Positions 34,887 to 44,400 of a stretch of 64,000 nucleotides of DNA are shown piece by piece. This DNA comes from JABMQB01 sp964408795. Its GTDB lineage: Bacteria > Bacteroidota > Bacteroidia > Bacteroidales > Prolixibacteraceae. Numbering within the stretch: position 1 is the first letter of the stretch; the number at the start of each line of letters is the position of its first letter. A model generated the notes under the pieces. That model saw only the letters and a program-made list of their open reading frames with translations, was not told the DNA's origin and searched no databases. The position numbers and the translations under genes are program-made. The stretch spans positions 1 to 64,000 of the forward strand of contig CAYPAW010000054.1 in NCBI GenBank assembly GCA_964408795.1, written 5' to 3'.

Positions 34887-35645
34887 ATGCTGGCAAAACG
34901 CATCATACCCTGTCTGGACATCCGCGACGGGCAAACCGTCAAGGGAGTGAATTTCATCGATATAAAGGAAGTTGGTGATCCGGTGGAATTGGGGGCTGTA
35001 TATGCTGAACAGGGTGCCGATGAGTTGGTATTCCTGGATATTACGGCGACTCATGAAGGCCGGAAAACATTTGTTGCACTGGTCAAACGGATAGCCCGCG
35101 AAATAAACATTCCTTTCACGGTGGGGGGAGGAGTTAGTGAATTGACCGATGCAGATAAGCTGTTGAGCGCGGGAGCGGATAAAATTACCATTAATTCATC
35201 GGCAGTGAGGAACCCGCAATTGATTGACAGTATGGCATTGCATTTCGGAAGTCAGTTTGTGGTTGTGGCAATCGATGCCCGGGGCGATGAAAAGAACCAT
35301 TGGACCGTTACAGTGAACGGTGGCCGGATTCCTACCGACAAAGAGTTGTTCTCGTGGGCAAAGGAAGCTCAGGAACGCGGAGCCGGAGAGATCTTGTTTA
35401 CCTCAATGAACCACGATGGCACCAAAAAAGGATTTGCCAATGCCCAACTGGCACAACTGTCTGAATCCCTCCAAATACCGGTTATCGCTTCCGGCGGGGC
35501 AGGAACCATGGACCATTTCGTGGATGTTTTTACCCTGGGAAAAGCCGACGCAGGTCTGGCAGCCAGCATTTTTCATTTTAAGGAAATTTCCATTCCTCAA
35601 CTGAAACAATATCTTCATTCCAGGGCAATTCCTGTACGTTTATAA
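34887..35645 (+). CDS. hisF: imidazole glycerol phosphate synthase subunit HisF
   Basis: The 252-residue TIM barrel has the two catalytic Asp residues in IIPCLDIRDGQTVKG and TSMNHDGTKKGF (Asp at the usual place), FTVGGGVSE and IASGGAGTMDHF for phosphate binding. With HisH it makes imidazole glycerol phosphate and AICAR. HisH is not in the window. It probably has its own promoter because a gene remnant separates it from hisA. Confidence 0.96.
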   Translation: MLAKRIIPCLDIRDGQTVKGVNFIDIKEVGDPVELGAVYAEQGADELVFLDITATHEGRKTFVALVKRIAREINIPFTVGGGVSELTDADKLLSAGADKITINSSAVRNPQLIDSMALHFGSQFVVVAIDARGDEKNHWTVTVNGGRIPTDKELFSWAKEAQERGAGEILFTSMNHDGTKKGFANAQLAQLSESLQIPVIASGGAGTMDHFVDVFTLGKADAGLAASIFHFKEISIPQLKQYLHSRAIPVRL

Positions 35646-35688
35646 AATTATCCCATCTTTGTACCTGAATGACAAAAAATCAAAAGCA

Positions 35689-36297
35689 ATGGGTATTCCG
35701 CAAAACATCGATTTTTCAAAGCTCAATGGATTGGTTCCGGCCATCATCCAGGATGCGCAGACCAGTAAAGTGCTGATGTTAGGTTTTATGAATGAGGAAG
35801 CCTACAAAAAAACCCTTGAGTCAGGGAAAGCAACCTTTTTTAGCCGGTCAAGAAACCGGCTCTGGACCAAAGGTGAAGAAAGCGGTCATTTCCTGAATGT
35901 CGTGGAAATCCTTTCCGATTGCGATAACGACACCCTGTTAATCAAGGTTCATCCTGAAGGACCAACCTGTCATACCGGTTCGGATACCTGTTGGGATGAG
36001 GTGAATAAAAACGACATCGCTTTTTTAAGCTACCTACAGGATTTTATTGCAAAAAGGAGAGAAGAGATGCCTGAAGGCTCCTACACTACCGGGTTGTTTA
36101 AAGAAGGAGTGCGAAAAATAACCCAGAAACTGGGCGAAGAAGCGGTAGAAACCATCATAGGAGCCCTGGCCAACGACCATGAAAACATGATCTATGAAAC
36201 CGGTGATTTGTTGTACCACCTGATGGTTTTATTAACCTTCAAAGGGTACCGGATTGAGGATGTAGCCAGAGAACTTAAGAAAAGACATTCCCGATAA
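35689..36297 (+). CDS. hisI: bifunctional HisIE
   Basis: The 202-residue protein joins PRAMP cyclohydrolase (about 1-105; zinc ligands in LSDCDNDTLL and GPTCHTGSDTCW) with a PRATP pyrophosphohydrolase domain (about 110-202; RKITQKLGEEAVETIIGALA, ETGDLLYHLMVLL). It performs steps 2 and 3 of histidine synthesis. ATG at 35689 begins MGIPQNIDFSK; a TTG at 35659 would add ten residues but lies against the hisF stop and a CATCTTTG promoter-like element, so I prefer the ATG. Confidence 0.95.
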   Translation: MGIPQNIDFSKLNGLVPAIIQDAQTSKVLMLGFMNEEAYKKTLESGKATFFSRSRNRLWTKGEESGHFLNVVEILSDCDNDTLLIKVHPEGPTCHTGSDTCWDEVNKNDIAFLSYLQDFIAKRREEMPEGSYTTGLFKEGVRKITQKLGEEAVETIIGALANDHENMIYETGDLLYHLMVLLTFKGYRIEDVARELKKRHSR

Positions 36298-36352
36298 GCC
36301 ACCGGTTCAATTTTTTCAGCATCTGATGTTTCTGGGTACAAACTTCCGGAAT

Positions 36353-36392
36353 GTGGAAGACTTTATATAGCCCGTTATGCAAGCTCTTCCAC
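36353..36392. terminator. hairpin between convergent hisI and porin genes
   Basis: GTGGAAGA (36353-36360) pairs perfectly with TCTTCCAC (36385-36392), with an inner CTT/AAG extension. It lies between the stops of two convergent genes, so it may be a bidirectional terminator, but no adjacent T run is seen. Confidence 0.35.
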
Positions 36393-36429
36393 CACACAGA
36401 AATCCGTATTTTTTTCTCATTCTGTAGTC

Positions 36430-37086
36430 CTAAAAGGAAATACCTCCTACAATATATACCTGTTCTGTTGTGGGATTCAGGATGACGCTTCCGATGACAG
36501 GAATTGAAAATGATTCGGTTATCTGAAGGGTTTTATGGGAGCTGATCCCGATATTGACCAACCCAAATTTTCCGTCCGGAGTATGCCATCCGTTGCCGGC
36601 CCCCATGAAGAGATTCGCATGGCGAAACGAATAACTCACTTCGAAATACATATCCCCACCCGCAGTTCCGGCTTTACCGGCTTCATTGAAGATGTAATTC
36701 CCCTCCAGGGATAATCCTCCGGTCTCATATTTCAACCCAGCTTCAAAACCATGCGCTCCGGTTTTTTTTGAGAAATCAAAAAAAGGTGTACCCGGATAAT
36801 AATAATCGCAAATCCCGATGCTGACTCCAACGTCAAAATTGTAGGAAAGATAGAGGTCCGTTTCCATAAACCCGTCAAATCCGGCAGACCCCCAGGACCC
36901 GATGGTAAAATGGCCTGTTGTGTATTCCAGGGTTGGCTGTATGGATGGGCCGCTGTACCTGACTCCCCGCCACACAAAACTACTGTACAGATCAATTCCT
37001 GTATTCCAGGAACCATCCTGGGCACTGACTTTCAAAAACGTCAGGCATGCCCCTAAAACGATCAGAAGAAAAAGTTTGTGCCTCAT
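36430..37086 (-). CDS. putative outer-membrane beta-barrel protein near amt
   Basis: The 218-residue protein has a cleavable signal peptide (MRHKLFLLIVLGACLTFLKVSA, then QDGSW). It continues with alternating-residue strands typical of a small outer-membrane barrel (DLYSSFVWRGVRYSG, PTLEYTTGHFTIGSWGSAG, DLYLSYNFDVGVSIGICDYYY). It ends in Phe (YIVGGISF), the usual barrel C-terminus. It resembles the TorF-type putative porins of this phylum. Its position next to amt-PII, with the same upstream repeat, suggests a part in nitrogen-compound uptake. Transport has not been shown and the assignment is tentative. Confidence 0.6.
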   Translation of the reverse strand: MRHKLFLLIVLGACLTFLKVSAQDGSWNTGIDLYSSFVWRGVRYSGPSIQPTLEYTTGHFTIGSWGSAGFDGFMETDLYLSYNFDVGVSIGICDYYYPGTPFFDFSKKTGAHGFEAGLKYETGGLSLEGNYIFNEAGKAGTAGGDMYFEVSYSFRHANLFMGAGNGWHTPDGKFGLVNIGISSHKTLQITESFSIPVIGSVILNPTTEQVYIVGGISF

Positions 37087-37142
37087 GTAATGATAATGGT
37101 TTAATTTAATTTCAAAGGTTTTTCCGATTTATAGTTGAACTT

Positions 37143-37288
37143 GTTTCATGCGTTTAAAATTTATAATTGGTCCCATAACTTCATCCTAAATTTGAGAACG
37201 TATGGAACCGCTTCGCTCTCACATGCACTTCTTTTAATCATTGCCTTTGGCGAACTTTTGATTAAACAAGTTCGTGTTCGTTTCATAT
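37143..37288 (-). repeat. 146-bp structured repeat, copy A (upstream of porin gene)
   Basis: About 93% identical by eye to copy B at 39326-39470. In minus-strand sense it ends 56 bp before the porin start. It contains two imperfect inverted repeats and, on the minus strand, a 26-codon frame beginning MIKRSACESEAVPYV. It begins and ends with GTTTCAT-like direct repeats. Confidence 0.7.
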
Positions 37289-37631
37289 CGTATATTTTTT
37301 TTCATCCATGCAAATGCAATACCGTATCAGTTGGTTCCCCAATGGAATTTTTCTTTATTAAAGGTAAACAAAATTCCTACCCAAATATCCGCAATCCGAT
37401 CCTGCTGGAAAAAGAGGGAAGAAGAACCCCATCCAACGATCGAAAGCCCCAAAGAGATCCTGAATCAAAGTACGAAAACACAAAATTCCACAAAAGGTAA
37501 GAATTGAAACAACCCAAATGCAATATTTTATCAAAAAACGATGCATGTATGAAGCGTAAGAAAACAAGACTTCAAACAACATCCATTCAATGGATGATCC
37601 AAAAGCATTGAAATGGTGAAACGTGGGTACT
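37289..37631. other. 343-bp gap between porin and amt, no gene seen
   Basis: Both strands have only short frames without a recognisable product. The sequence is A/C-rich on the plus strand. This gap lies downstream of the amt stop and upstream of copy A. I find no clear terminator hairpin. Confidence 0.5.
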
Positions 37632-38864
37632 TTAGTTGTACGCACATTCGCCGTGTTCATAAACATCCAGGCCTTCCTCTTCAATTCTTCTGGAAACCCG
37701 AAGTATATGCAATTTTTTAAGTACAAAGAAAAGAATCAATCCTGTTCCAAGTGCCCAGGCAAAGAATACCAGGACACCGATTGCTTGTATGCCCAATAAT
37801 TTGGCACCACCACCATAGAGTAATCCTTCCGAGGTTGAGAAGAGTCCGACAGCAAGGGTTCCTAATGCCCCACTGACCCCATGAACCGATATGGCACCCA
37901 CCGGGTCGTCAACTTTTAAAATTTTATCAAAGAATTCTACTGCAAAGGGAAGCACCAATCCAGCCAATGTTCCGATCAAAACAGCTCCGGCCGGATGGAC
38001 GGCATCGCATCCGGCTGTTATAGCTACCAATCCGGCGAGGGCTCCGTTCAGGGAAATGGAGAGCGCCGGGCGTTTGTAACGGCCCCATGACACGAGCATG
38101 GCCGTCACAGCACCCGCTGCAGCAGCAAGATGGGTGGTTACCGCTATGTGACCGATGGCCACCGCATTTTCGGTTCCGGAAGCAGCCAACTGGGATCCGG
38201 GATTAAACCCAAACCAGCCAAACCAAAGGATGAATACCCCGAGGGCTCCCAAAACCAGGTTGTGGCCCGGAATGGCATGGGGCTTTCCTCCATTCTTGTA
38301 TTTTCCCAAACGGGGACCGATCATTGATGCCCCTGCCAGTCCTACCCATGCCCCTACCGAATGTACAACGGATGAACCGGCAAAATCATGAAACCCAAGC
38401 TGGCTTAACCAGCCTCCACCCCAGGTCCAGTGCCCTGAAACCGGATAAATGAATACGGTAATGGCTACACTGAAAATAAGATAGGCCTTGAATTCGGTTC
38501 GTTCTGCCATCGCCCCCGAAACAATCGTGGCAGAAGTAGCAGCAAAAACAGTCTGGAAAAACAGATTCGCATAATCGGAATAATGCTCCCCGTAACCATC
38601 GCTTTGAAAGAATAGATCCGGCATCCCAATCAACCCTCCCCATGAATCGCCGTACATGAGAGTGAACCCAATCATCCAGTATAATAAAGAACCTACAGCA
38701 AAGTCCATTACGTTCTTCATCAGAATGTTTGCCGTGTTTTTGGCCCGGGTAAACCCTGCTTCAACCAGGGCAAAGCCAGGCTGCATGAACATTACTAAAA
38801 ATCCGGCCATCAATATCCATACGGTATCAATGCCTATTTGCAATCCGTGCAATGTTTCTTCCAT
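37632..38864 (-). CDS. amt: ammonium transporter
   Basis: The 410-residue Amt/Rh-family channel starts directly in the first helix region (IDTVWILMAGFLVMFMQPG, FALVEAGFTRAKNTANI). It has about 11 membrane helices. The pore twin histidines are recognisable in GSSVVHSVGAWVGLAG and AISVHGVSGALGTLA. It has no signal peptide and no fused PII domain. It moves ammonium through the inner membrane. A PII gene lies 19 bp upstream on the same strand, so PII is translated first and probably plugs this channel when nitrogen is plentiful. Confidence 0.96.
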   Translation of the reverse strand: MEETLHGLQIGIDTVWILMAGFLVMFMQPGFALVEAGFTRAKNTANILMKNVMDFAVGSLLYWMIGFTLMYGDSWGGLIGMPDLFFQSDGYGEHYSDYANLFFQTVFAATSATIVSGAMAERTEFKAYLIFSVAITVFIYPVSGHWTWGGGWLSQLGFHDFAGSSVVHSVGAWVGLAGASMIGPRLGKYKNGGKPHAIPGHNLVLGALGVFILWFGWFGFNPGSQLAASGTENAVAIGHIAVTTHLAAAAGAVTAMLVSWGRYKRPALSISLNGALAGLVAITAGCDAVHPAGAVLIGTLAGLVLPFAVEFFDKILKVDDPVGAISVHGVSGALGTLAVGLFSTSEGLLYGGGAKLLGIQAIGVLVFFAWALGTGLILFFVLKKLHILRVSRRIEEEGLDVYEHGECAYN

Positions 38865-38883
38865 GATTCATTAATTTTGGAGG

Positions 38884-39240
38884 TTATTTTTCTTTTCCTT
38901 TAATATACAGCGACTCATCGCCCTTTTCTCCAGTCCGGATGCGGTAGGATTCTTCCATAGGGAGAATGAATATTTTGCCATCGCCTATTTCGCCAGTCCA
39001 GGCTGAAGCCAAAATCGCATCCACGGTTTTTTGTAGATTCTTATCTCGGACAATAATGGAAAGCTTTGTCCGCTCGATAGAGCTGGTATCATAGGCAATC
39101 CCACGGTAGACTCTCCCTTCGCGGGCTTGCCCGACACCTCTTACATCCCAGTAAGAGAAAAATTCTATGCCTGCAGCATGAAGTGCTTCCGAGACATCAT
39201 TGAATTTTGTTTTTCTGATAATCGCTTCAATTTTTTTCAT
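38884..39240 (-). CDS. glnB: PII nitrogen regulatory protein
   Basis: The 118-residue signal protein has the PII C-terminal signatures (AWTGEIGDGKIFILP, YRIRTGEKGDESL). The T-loop reads GVGQAREGRVYRGIAYDTSS. It keeps the Tyr pair (45 and 50, equivalent to 46 and 51 of enterobacterial PII) but is one residue shorter, and GRQKG is replaced, so ligand or target binding may differ. It probably binds ATP/ADP and 2-oxoglutarate and controls the adjacent Amt. By linkage it is GlnK-like; the symbol is generic. Its 35-nt leader matches that of argR, and a 145-bp repeat lies upstream. Confidence 0.92.
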   Translation of the reverse strand: MKKIEAIIRKTKFNDVSEALHAAGIEFFSYWDVRGVGQAREGRVYRGIAYDTSSIERTKLSIIVRDKNLQKTVDAILASAWTGEIGDGKIFILPMEESYRIRTGEKGDESLYIKGKEK

Positions 39241-39275
39241 CTCATTACCATTGTTAATTTTTAAAGGTATTCCCG
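39241..39275 (-). promoter_or_regulatory. 35-nt leader shared with argR
   Basis: On the minus strand this differs by one base from 24459-24493. The 5' bases CGGGA are the end of palindrome copy 4. It contains the same four-codon Met-Val-Met-Arg frame overlapping the PII start as ATGA. Confidence 0.6.
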
Positions 39276-39288
39276 ATGTATATCGGGA
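39271..39288. repeat. ATCCCGAT-type intergenic palindrome, copy 4
   Basis: TCCCGATGTATATCGGGA with 7-bp arms and a 4-nt centre, 31 bp upstream of the PII start. Confidence 0.6.
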
Positions 39289-39325
39289 TTAATCATCATC
39301 TTGAGTGTATGTATTAACCATGCTC

Positions 39326-39470
39326 GTTTCATACGTTTAAAATTTATAGTTAGTCCCATAACTTCATCCTAAATTTAAGAACGTATGGAACCGCTTCGCT
39401 CTCACATGAACTTCTTTTAATCATTGCCTTTGGCGAACTTTTGATAAAAAAGTACATGTTCGTTTCATAT
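39326..39470 (-). repeat. 145-bp structured repeat, copy B (upstream of PII-amt)
   Basis: Pairs with copy A at 37143-37288. CATACGTTTAAAATTTA near 39335 pairs imperfectly with TAAATTTAAGAACGTATG near 39370; a second imperfect stem is formed by ACATGAACTTCTTTT and AAAAAAGTACATGT. It lies 85 bp upstream of the PII start in the same orientation as copy A to the porin gene. Confidence 0.7.
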
Positions 39471-39863
39471 AAGCTCTTTTTTATTGTGTGAGCAAATAAA
39501 AGAAGAAAGATAGAAAAACAGCTATAAAAGAATAAATAATCTATAAAATAGACATATAAATAACAATAATTTAATAAAAGAATTAAAAAAATAGAAAAAT
39601 GTTATATTGCAACAAAGTGTTTTTTCTATTGATAGCTCTTGACTTGCTGGGGAGATGGGTCGTACTACGAGTTTTGATCAAAATCATTCACCGATCCGAA
39701 AGCTCCCGGGATGCCACGGGGATCGTCAACGTAAAGAACGTTCTTTAAGGAACCCTCCTTTGCGTGCATCGTTTGAAAACACCTTATTTTTTACATCCTC
39801 ATGAACTCTGGAGCGGAGTGGTTCTTTTTCTCCGGTTGAATAGCAACAATAGCCTAAATAAGA
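39471..39863. other. 393-bp region upstream of argH, no gene seen
   Basis: The first 130 bp (to about 39605) are very A/T-rich with runs of A. The rest holds a perfect 16-bp palindrome TAAAGAACGTTCTTTA at 39732-39747 and no convincing reading frame. The A/T-rich part could be an upstream promoter element or a protein-binding region for either divergent gene. Confidence 0.45.
39732..39747. promoter_or_regulatory. 16-bp perfect palindrome upstream of argH
   Basis: TAAAGAACGTTCTTTA is fully self-complementary, so it is a possible dimer-binding operator. No T run or loop as for a terminator. 148 bp before the argH start. Confidence 0.35.
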
Positions 39864-39871
39864 TATCTTTG
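39864..39871 (+). promoter_or_regulatory. -7 box for argH
   Basis: TATCTTTG, 24 bp before the ATG. The nearest upstream TTG (39836-39838) is 25 bp away, longer than the usual 19, so promoter strength may depend on an activator. Confidence 0.45.
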
Positions 39872-39894
39872 CAGAAATACTTTAAGAATTGATC

Positions 39895-41226
39895 ATGAAA
39901 CTTTGGGAGGAGAAGAAAACATTAAATCAGGCCATAGAGAAATTTACCATTGGCAAAGACCGTGAATTGGATTTATATCTTGCTCCCTTTGACATTGCCG
40001 GCTCGCTGGCACACATCAAAATGCTCGAATCAGTGGGTCTGTTGAGCCACCAGGAATGGGTCAGGCTCGAAGGGGAATTGAAAAAATTGTATTCGAAATC
40101 TGTTCGTCGCGAATTGGTCATTGAGGAGGGGGTTGAGGATATCCATTCGCAAATTGAAATCTACCTGACCGAAGCGCTTGGCGATGTCGGGAAAAAGATA
40201 CACAGCGGTCGATCACGAAACGACCAGGTTTTGGTAGACCTGAAACTCTTTATGCGGGAGGCAATCAACGAGGTGGCTTGGAAATGTTCCGATCTGGCCG
40301 ACTTGCTGATCCGGAGGAGTTTTGAAAACAAAGATGTTCTGATGCCTGGTTATACCCATCTTCAGGTAGCGATGCCCTCCTCTTTTGGTCTGTGGTTTGG
40401 TGCGTATGCCGAAAGCCTGGCCGATGATCTGCAACTGCTTTTATCGGCCTATAAGATTGTGAACCAAAATCCCCTGGGTTCTGCCGCAGGGTATGGCTCC
40501 TCATTCCCCCTGAACAGAAAAATGACCACGGAACTTCTGGGATTCGAATCGCTCAATTACAATGTGATTTATGCACAAATGGGAAGGGGAAAAACAGAAA
40601 AAATTGTTTCCTATGCCCTGGCAAATATCGCTTCAACCCTTTCGAAGTTTGCCTTTGATGTTTGCCTGTTCATGAGCCAAAACTTTGGTTTTGTGAGTCT
40701 TCCTGACGAATTTACAACCGGTTCGAGCATTATGCCTCACAAAAAGAATCCCGATGTTTTTGAACTTATCCGGGCTAAATGCAACAAGTTGCAGGCAATG
40801 CCCCAGCAAATCATCACAATCGCCAACAATTTACCCAGCGGTTATTTCAGAGACCTCCAGATCATAAAGGAAATTTTTCTCCCCTCTTTCGATGAATTGA
40901 TGAATTGTATGGAAATAACCCTGCTCGCCGTGGAAAATATTTCAATCAATAAAAACATCCTCAACGATTCAAAATACAATTCCCTGTTCAGCGTTGAGGA
41001 GGTGAACAAAAGGGTTCAGGCCGGTATCCCCTTCAGAGATGCCTATAAACAGGTACGTGAAATGATCCAGGAAGGGAATTATAAACCGGAAAAAAGGGTA
41101 ACATACACCCATGAGGGAAGCATCGGAAATTTATGCCTTGATGAAATAAAAGAGAGAAAAAACCGGATTCTGACGGAATTTAACTTCCTGATTGCGAAGG
41201 AAGCAATCCGAAAATTAACTACGTAG
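39895..41226 (+). CDS. argH: argininosuccinate lyase
   Basis: The 443-residue fumarase/aspartase-superfamily enzyme shows IHSGRSRNDQVLVDLKLF, PGYTHLQVAMPSSFG and the signature GSSIMPHKKNPDVFEL with the flexible-loop catalytic Ser. It splits argininosuccinate into arginine and fumarate. ATG at 39895 is used; a TTG two codons earlier is less likely. Unlike the other arg genes it is outside the argR-led operon, 6 kb downstream and with its own promoter element. No ARG-box pair is evident here. Confidence 0.95.
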   Translation: MKLWEEKKTLNQAIEKFTIGKDRELDLYLAPFDIAGSLAHIKMLESVGLLSHQEWVRLEGELKKLYSKSVRRELVIEEGVEDIHSQIEIYLTEALGDVGKKIHSGRSRNDQVLVDLKLFMREAINEVAWKCSDLADLLIRRSFENKDVLMPGYTHLQVAMPSSFGLWFGAYAESLADDLQLLLSAYKIVNQNPLGSAAGYGSSFPLNRKMTTELLGFESLNYNVIYAQMGRGKTEKIVSYALANIASTLSKFAFDVCLFMSQNFGFVSLPDEFTTGSSIMPHKKNPDVFELIRAKCNKLQAMPQQIITIANNLPSGYFRDLQIIKEIFLPSFDELMNCMEITLLAVENISINKNILNDSKYNSLFSVEEVNKRVQAGIPFRDAYKQVREMIQEGNYKPEKRVTYTHEGSIGNLCLDEIKERKNRILTEFNFLIAKEAIRKLTT

Positions 41227-41343
41227 CTTCTTACTTCCTTCATACATCCACTGTTAAACCCCCCAAAACCCCTTCCAAAGTTAACTTTATGTTATTTGAA
41301 GTGTGTTTTAGGACATAAAAATGAAATAATGACACATTTATCC

Positions 41344-41351
41344 TATATTTG
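41344..41351 (+). promoter_or_regulatory. candidate -7 box for gltBD
   Basis: TATATTTG, about 125 bp before gltB, in an A/T-rich stretch. No TTG at -33. The 249-bp argH-gltB gap otherwise shows no gene. Confidence 0.4.
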
Positions 41352-41475
41352 ATATCATTTCGTAAGAATAATTTATTATTTTCTTTCAATTAGAAAAATA
41401 AAGGGTTCAACAACCAACATGTGGGCAGGGGAATATTGGGTGAATTGGAAGAAAAGGAAAGACAGCTAAGGAACA

Positions 41476-44400
41476 ATGAGCAAGAAGCGAATACCAGGAG
41501 TCCGGGGATTATACGATCCCAAAAATGAACACGATAGTTGCGGAATTGGATTTGTGGCTCATATCAAGGGAAAACCGTCGCATGAGATTATAGAGCGGGG
41601 CCTTGATGTACTACTGAATATGGAACACAGGGGAGCCACCAGTGCTGACAATAAAACCGGCGACGGAGCTGGTTTGCTCATGCAGGTTCCGCATGAATTT
41701 ATTACAGAAGTCCTGAAAATGGATGTAGGTGAACAGGGCCAGTACGGGACAGGCCTCCTTTTTTTGCCGAAGAATGAACACGAAGCCAGCCTTTGTATCG
41801 ACGTGTTGACGGAAAACATCAAAGCGGAAGGACTTTCTTTGGTGGGGTACCGTGATGTCCCCGTCGACAGCTTGGCTCCGGGCGATATTGCAAAAACCAC
41901 TGAACCGGCTATCAGACAGGTGTTTGTTAAAGCCGATATGGAACAAGACGCCCTTGAGCGGAAATTGTATACCGTACGAAAAAGGACAGAAAAAACCATC
42001 CGCGAGTCTACCCTCAAACACAAAAAAAGTTTTTACCAGCCCAGCTTTTCTTCCAAGGTAATGATCTATAAAGGGATGTTAACTCCCGGGCAGTTAAGCG
42101 ACTACTTTCCCGATCTCCACCACAAGAAGTGTAAAAGTGCCATAGCCCTGGTACACTCAAGGTTTAGCACGAATACCTTTCCCACATGGGATCTGGCGCA
42201 ACCTTTCAGGTTGGTGGCCCACAACGGCGAAATTAATACCATCCGGGGCAACCGGTTGTGGATGCAGGCACGGGAAGCATTGATGAAATCGGAATTTTTC
42301 GGTGAGGATCTGCTCAAACTCCTCCCGGTGATTGAGCCTGGAAAATCGGATTCGGCATCGTTCGACAATGTGCTGGAATTTCTGCATATGGCTGGCCGGT
42401 CGTTGCCTCATTCCCTCTGTATGATGATCCCGGAGTCGTTCAATGAGAAAAACCCGATCCCGGAAAGCCTTAAAGCCTTTTACGAATACCACTCAACCAT
42501 CATGGAACCCTGGGATGGCCCGGCATCCATGGTATTCTCGGACGGAAGGTATATCGGAGGAACCCTCGACAGAAACGGATTACGCCCTTCGCGGTATGTG
42601 ATCACAAAAAACAACCTCATCGTAATGGGATCCGAAGTGGGCGTCCAACCTTTTCCTCCGGAAGAGATAAAAGAAAAAGGACGGTTACGCCCAGGGAAAA
42701 TTCTGCTCGTTGACACTCAACTCGGAATCATCATTCCGGACAAGGAAGTGAAAGACCAGCTCAGCAAACGAAACCCATATACGATGTGGCTTAAGGAAAA
42801 CCGAACCCTGATGAGCCATATCGTTGTAAAAAAACGGGTCCCTTCGGCCATGGAACATTTCGATGTGTATTCAAAAGTGTTTGGTTATTCAAAAGAAGAG
42901 GTGTACGAGTTGATCAAACCCATGAGCATCAACGGGGCTGAACCAACCAGTTCCATGGGGAATGATATACCCCCTGCCGTATTTTCGGATAAACCAAAAC
43001 GCTTGTTTGACTACTTCAGGCAAAATTTTGCACAAGTCACCAATCCTCCCATTGACCCCATACGGGAAGGATTGGTAATGGCCCTGACCAATTATATTGG
43101 TTCCTTAAACTCAAACATTCTCATTGAAAGCCCCGAACATTGCAGGCTGATTAAATTTACCGGCCCTCTTATTACCAACACCGACCTGGGAAAAATAAAA
43201 GACCTCAAGGATGAGATGTTTTCCCATAAAACCATTCCCATGGTGTTTCCTGTAAAAGAAGGAGTGAAGGGATTTAAAAAAGCCCTGGATCGGATGCTGG
43301 CTGATGCTGAGAAAGCGGTTGATGATCAAAAGAATTACATCATTTTGACCGACCGGCCTATTTCCAAAGACGTTGCTCCCATTCCTTCGCTTCTGGCAGT
43401 TGCTGCGGTGCACCACCACCTGATCAGAGCTCAAAAACGCATGCAGGTCGGGTTAATTGTTGAGACCGGGGAACCACGCGAAGTCAACCATTTTGCCCTG
43501 CTCCTCGGCTATGGAGCCAGTGTTATTAACCCTTACCTGGCTTTTGCCGCTATTGACTTCATGGTGAAAGAGGGGAAAATCGACCTGGAATACAAAGTGG
43601 CCCGAAAAAATTATATCAAAGCCATCGACAAAGGACTCCTCAAGGTGCTATCTAAAATGGGAATATCTACCCTTCGGAGTTACCACGGGGCCCAGATTTT
43701 TGAAGCCATTGGCATACACGAAACGATCATTGGGAAGTATTTCTCCGGGACCACATCAAAGATTGGAGGCATTGGCCTGGAGGAGATTTACAGGGAAGCA
43801 GTTATGTTCCATGAAGAAGCCTACAAGCCTCAAATTACTCCTGAACGGTTCCGTTTTGAGCACAGCGGGAATTATGCATGGAGGAAATATGGGGAACACC
43901 ATGCCTGGAACCCTGAAACAATCGGGCTCTTGCAGTGGTCAACCCGGATCAATGATTACAATAAATACAAGGAGTTTGCCGCTCTTTCCGATCAACAAAA
44001 TGCAAAACCCACCTTTATCCGGAGTTGCTTTAAGCTGAAGCGGAATCCGATTCCGGTGGAAGAAGTAGAACCGGTTGAAGAAATCATGAAGCGCTTTGTT
44101 ACCGGTGCCATGTCTTACGGATCCATCAGCAAGGAGGCGCATGAGGCGTTGGCTGTCACCATGAACACAATAGGCGGAAGGAGCAATACCGGCGAAGGAG
44201 GCGAAGACACCGCACGTTTTGCCACGGTGAAAAACAGTAAAATTAAACAAGTTGCTTCAGGCCGGTTTGGGGTGACAACCCATTATATCGTAAATGCGGA
44301 AGAGTTGCAGATAAAAATCGCCCAGGGAGCCAAGCCTGGGGAAGGAGGTCAGTTGCCCGGTTTCAAGGTGAATAAGATTATTGCCCGGCTCCGAAATTCA

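Noticed and set aside
19438..36297. A complete arginine pathway in one cluster
   Set aside because: argB and an argE-like deacylase are absent from the window and argH stands apart, so the cluster is incomplete as seen.
37143..37288. Minus-strand peptide in the repeat ending RMKLWD resembles the first residues of ArgH (MKLWEE)
   Set aside because: Only four or five residues match and copy B lies on the opposite strand from argH, so this is most likely coincidence.
37135..37500. 121-codon plus-strand frame in the porin-amt gap
   Set aside because: The first part is the complement of repeat copy A and the rest has no protein-like features; copy B does not preserve the long frame.
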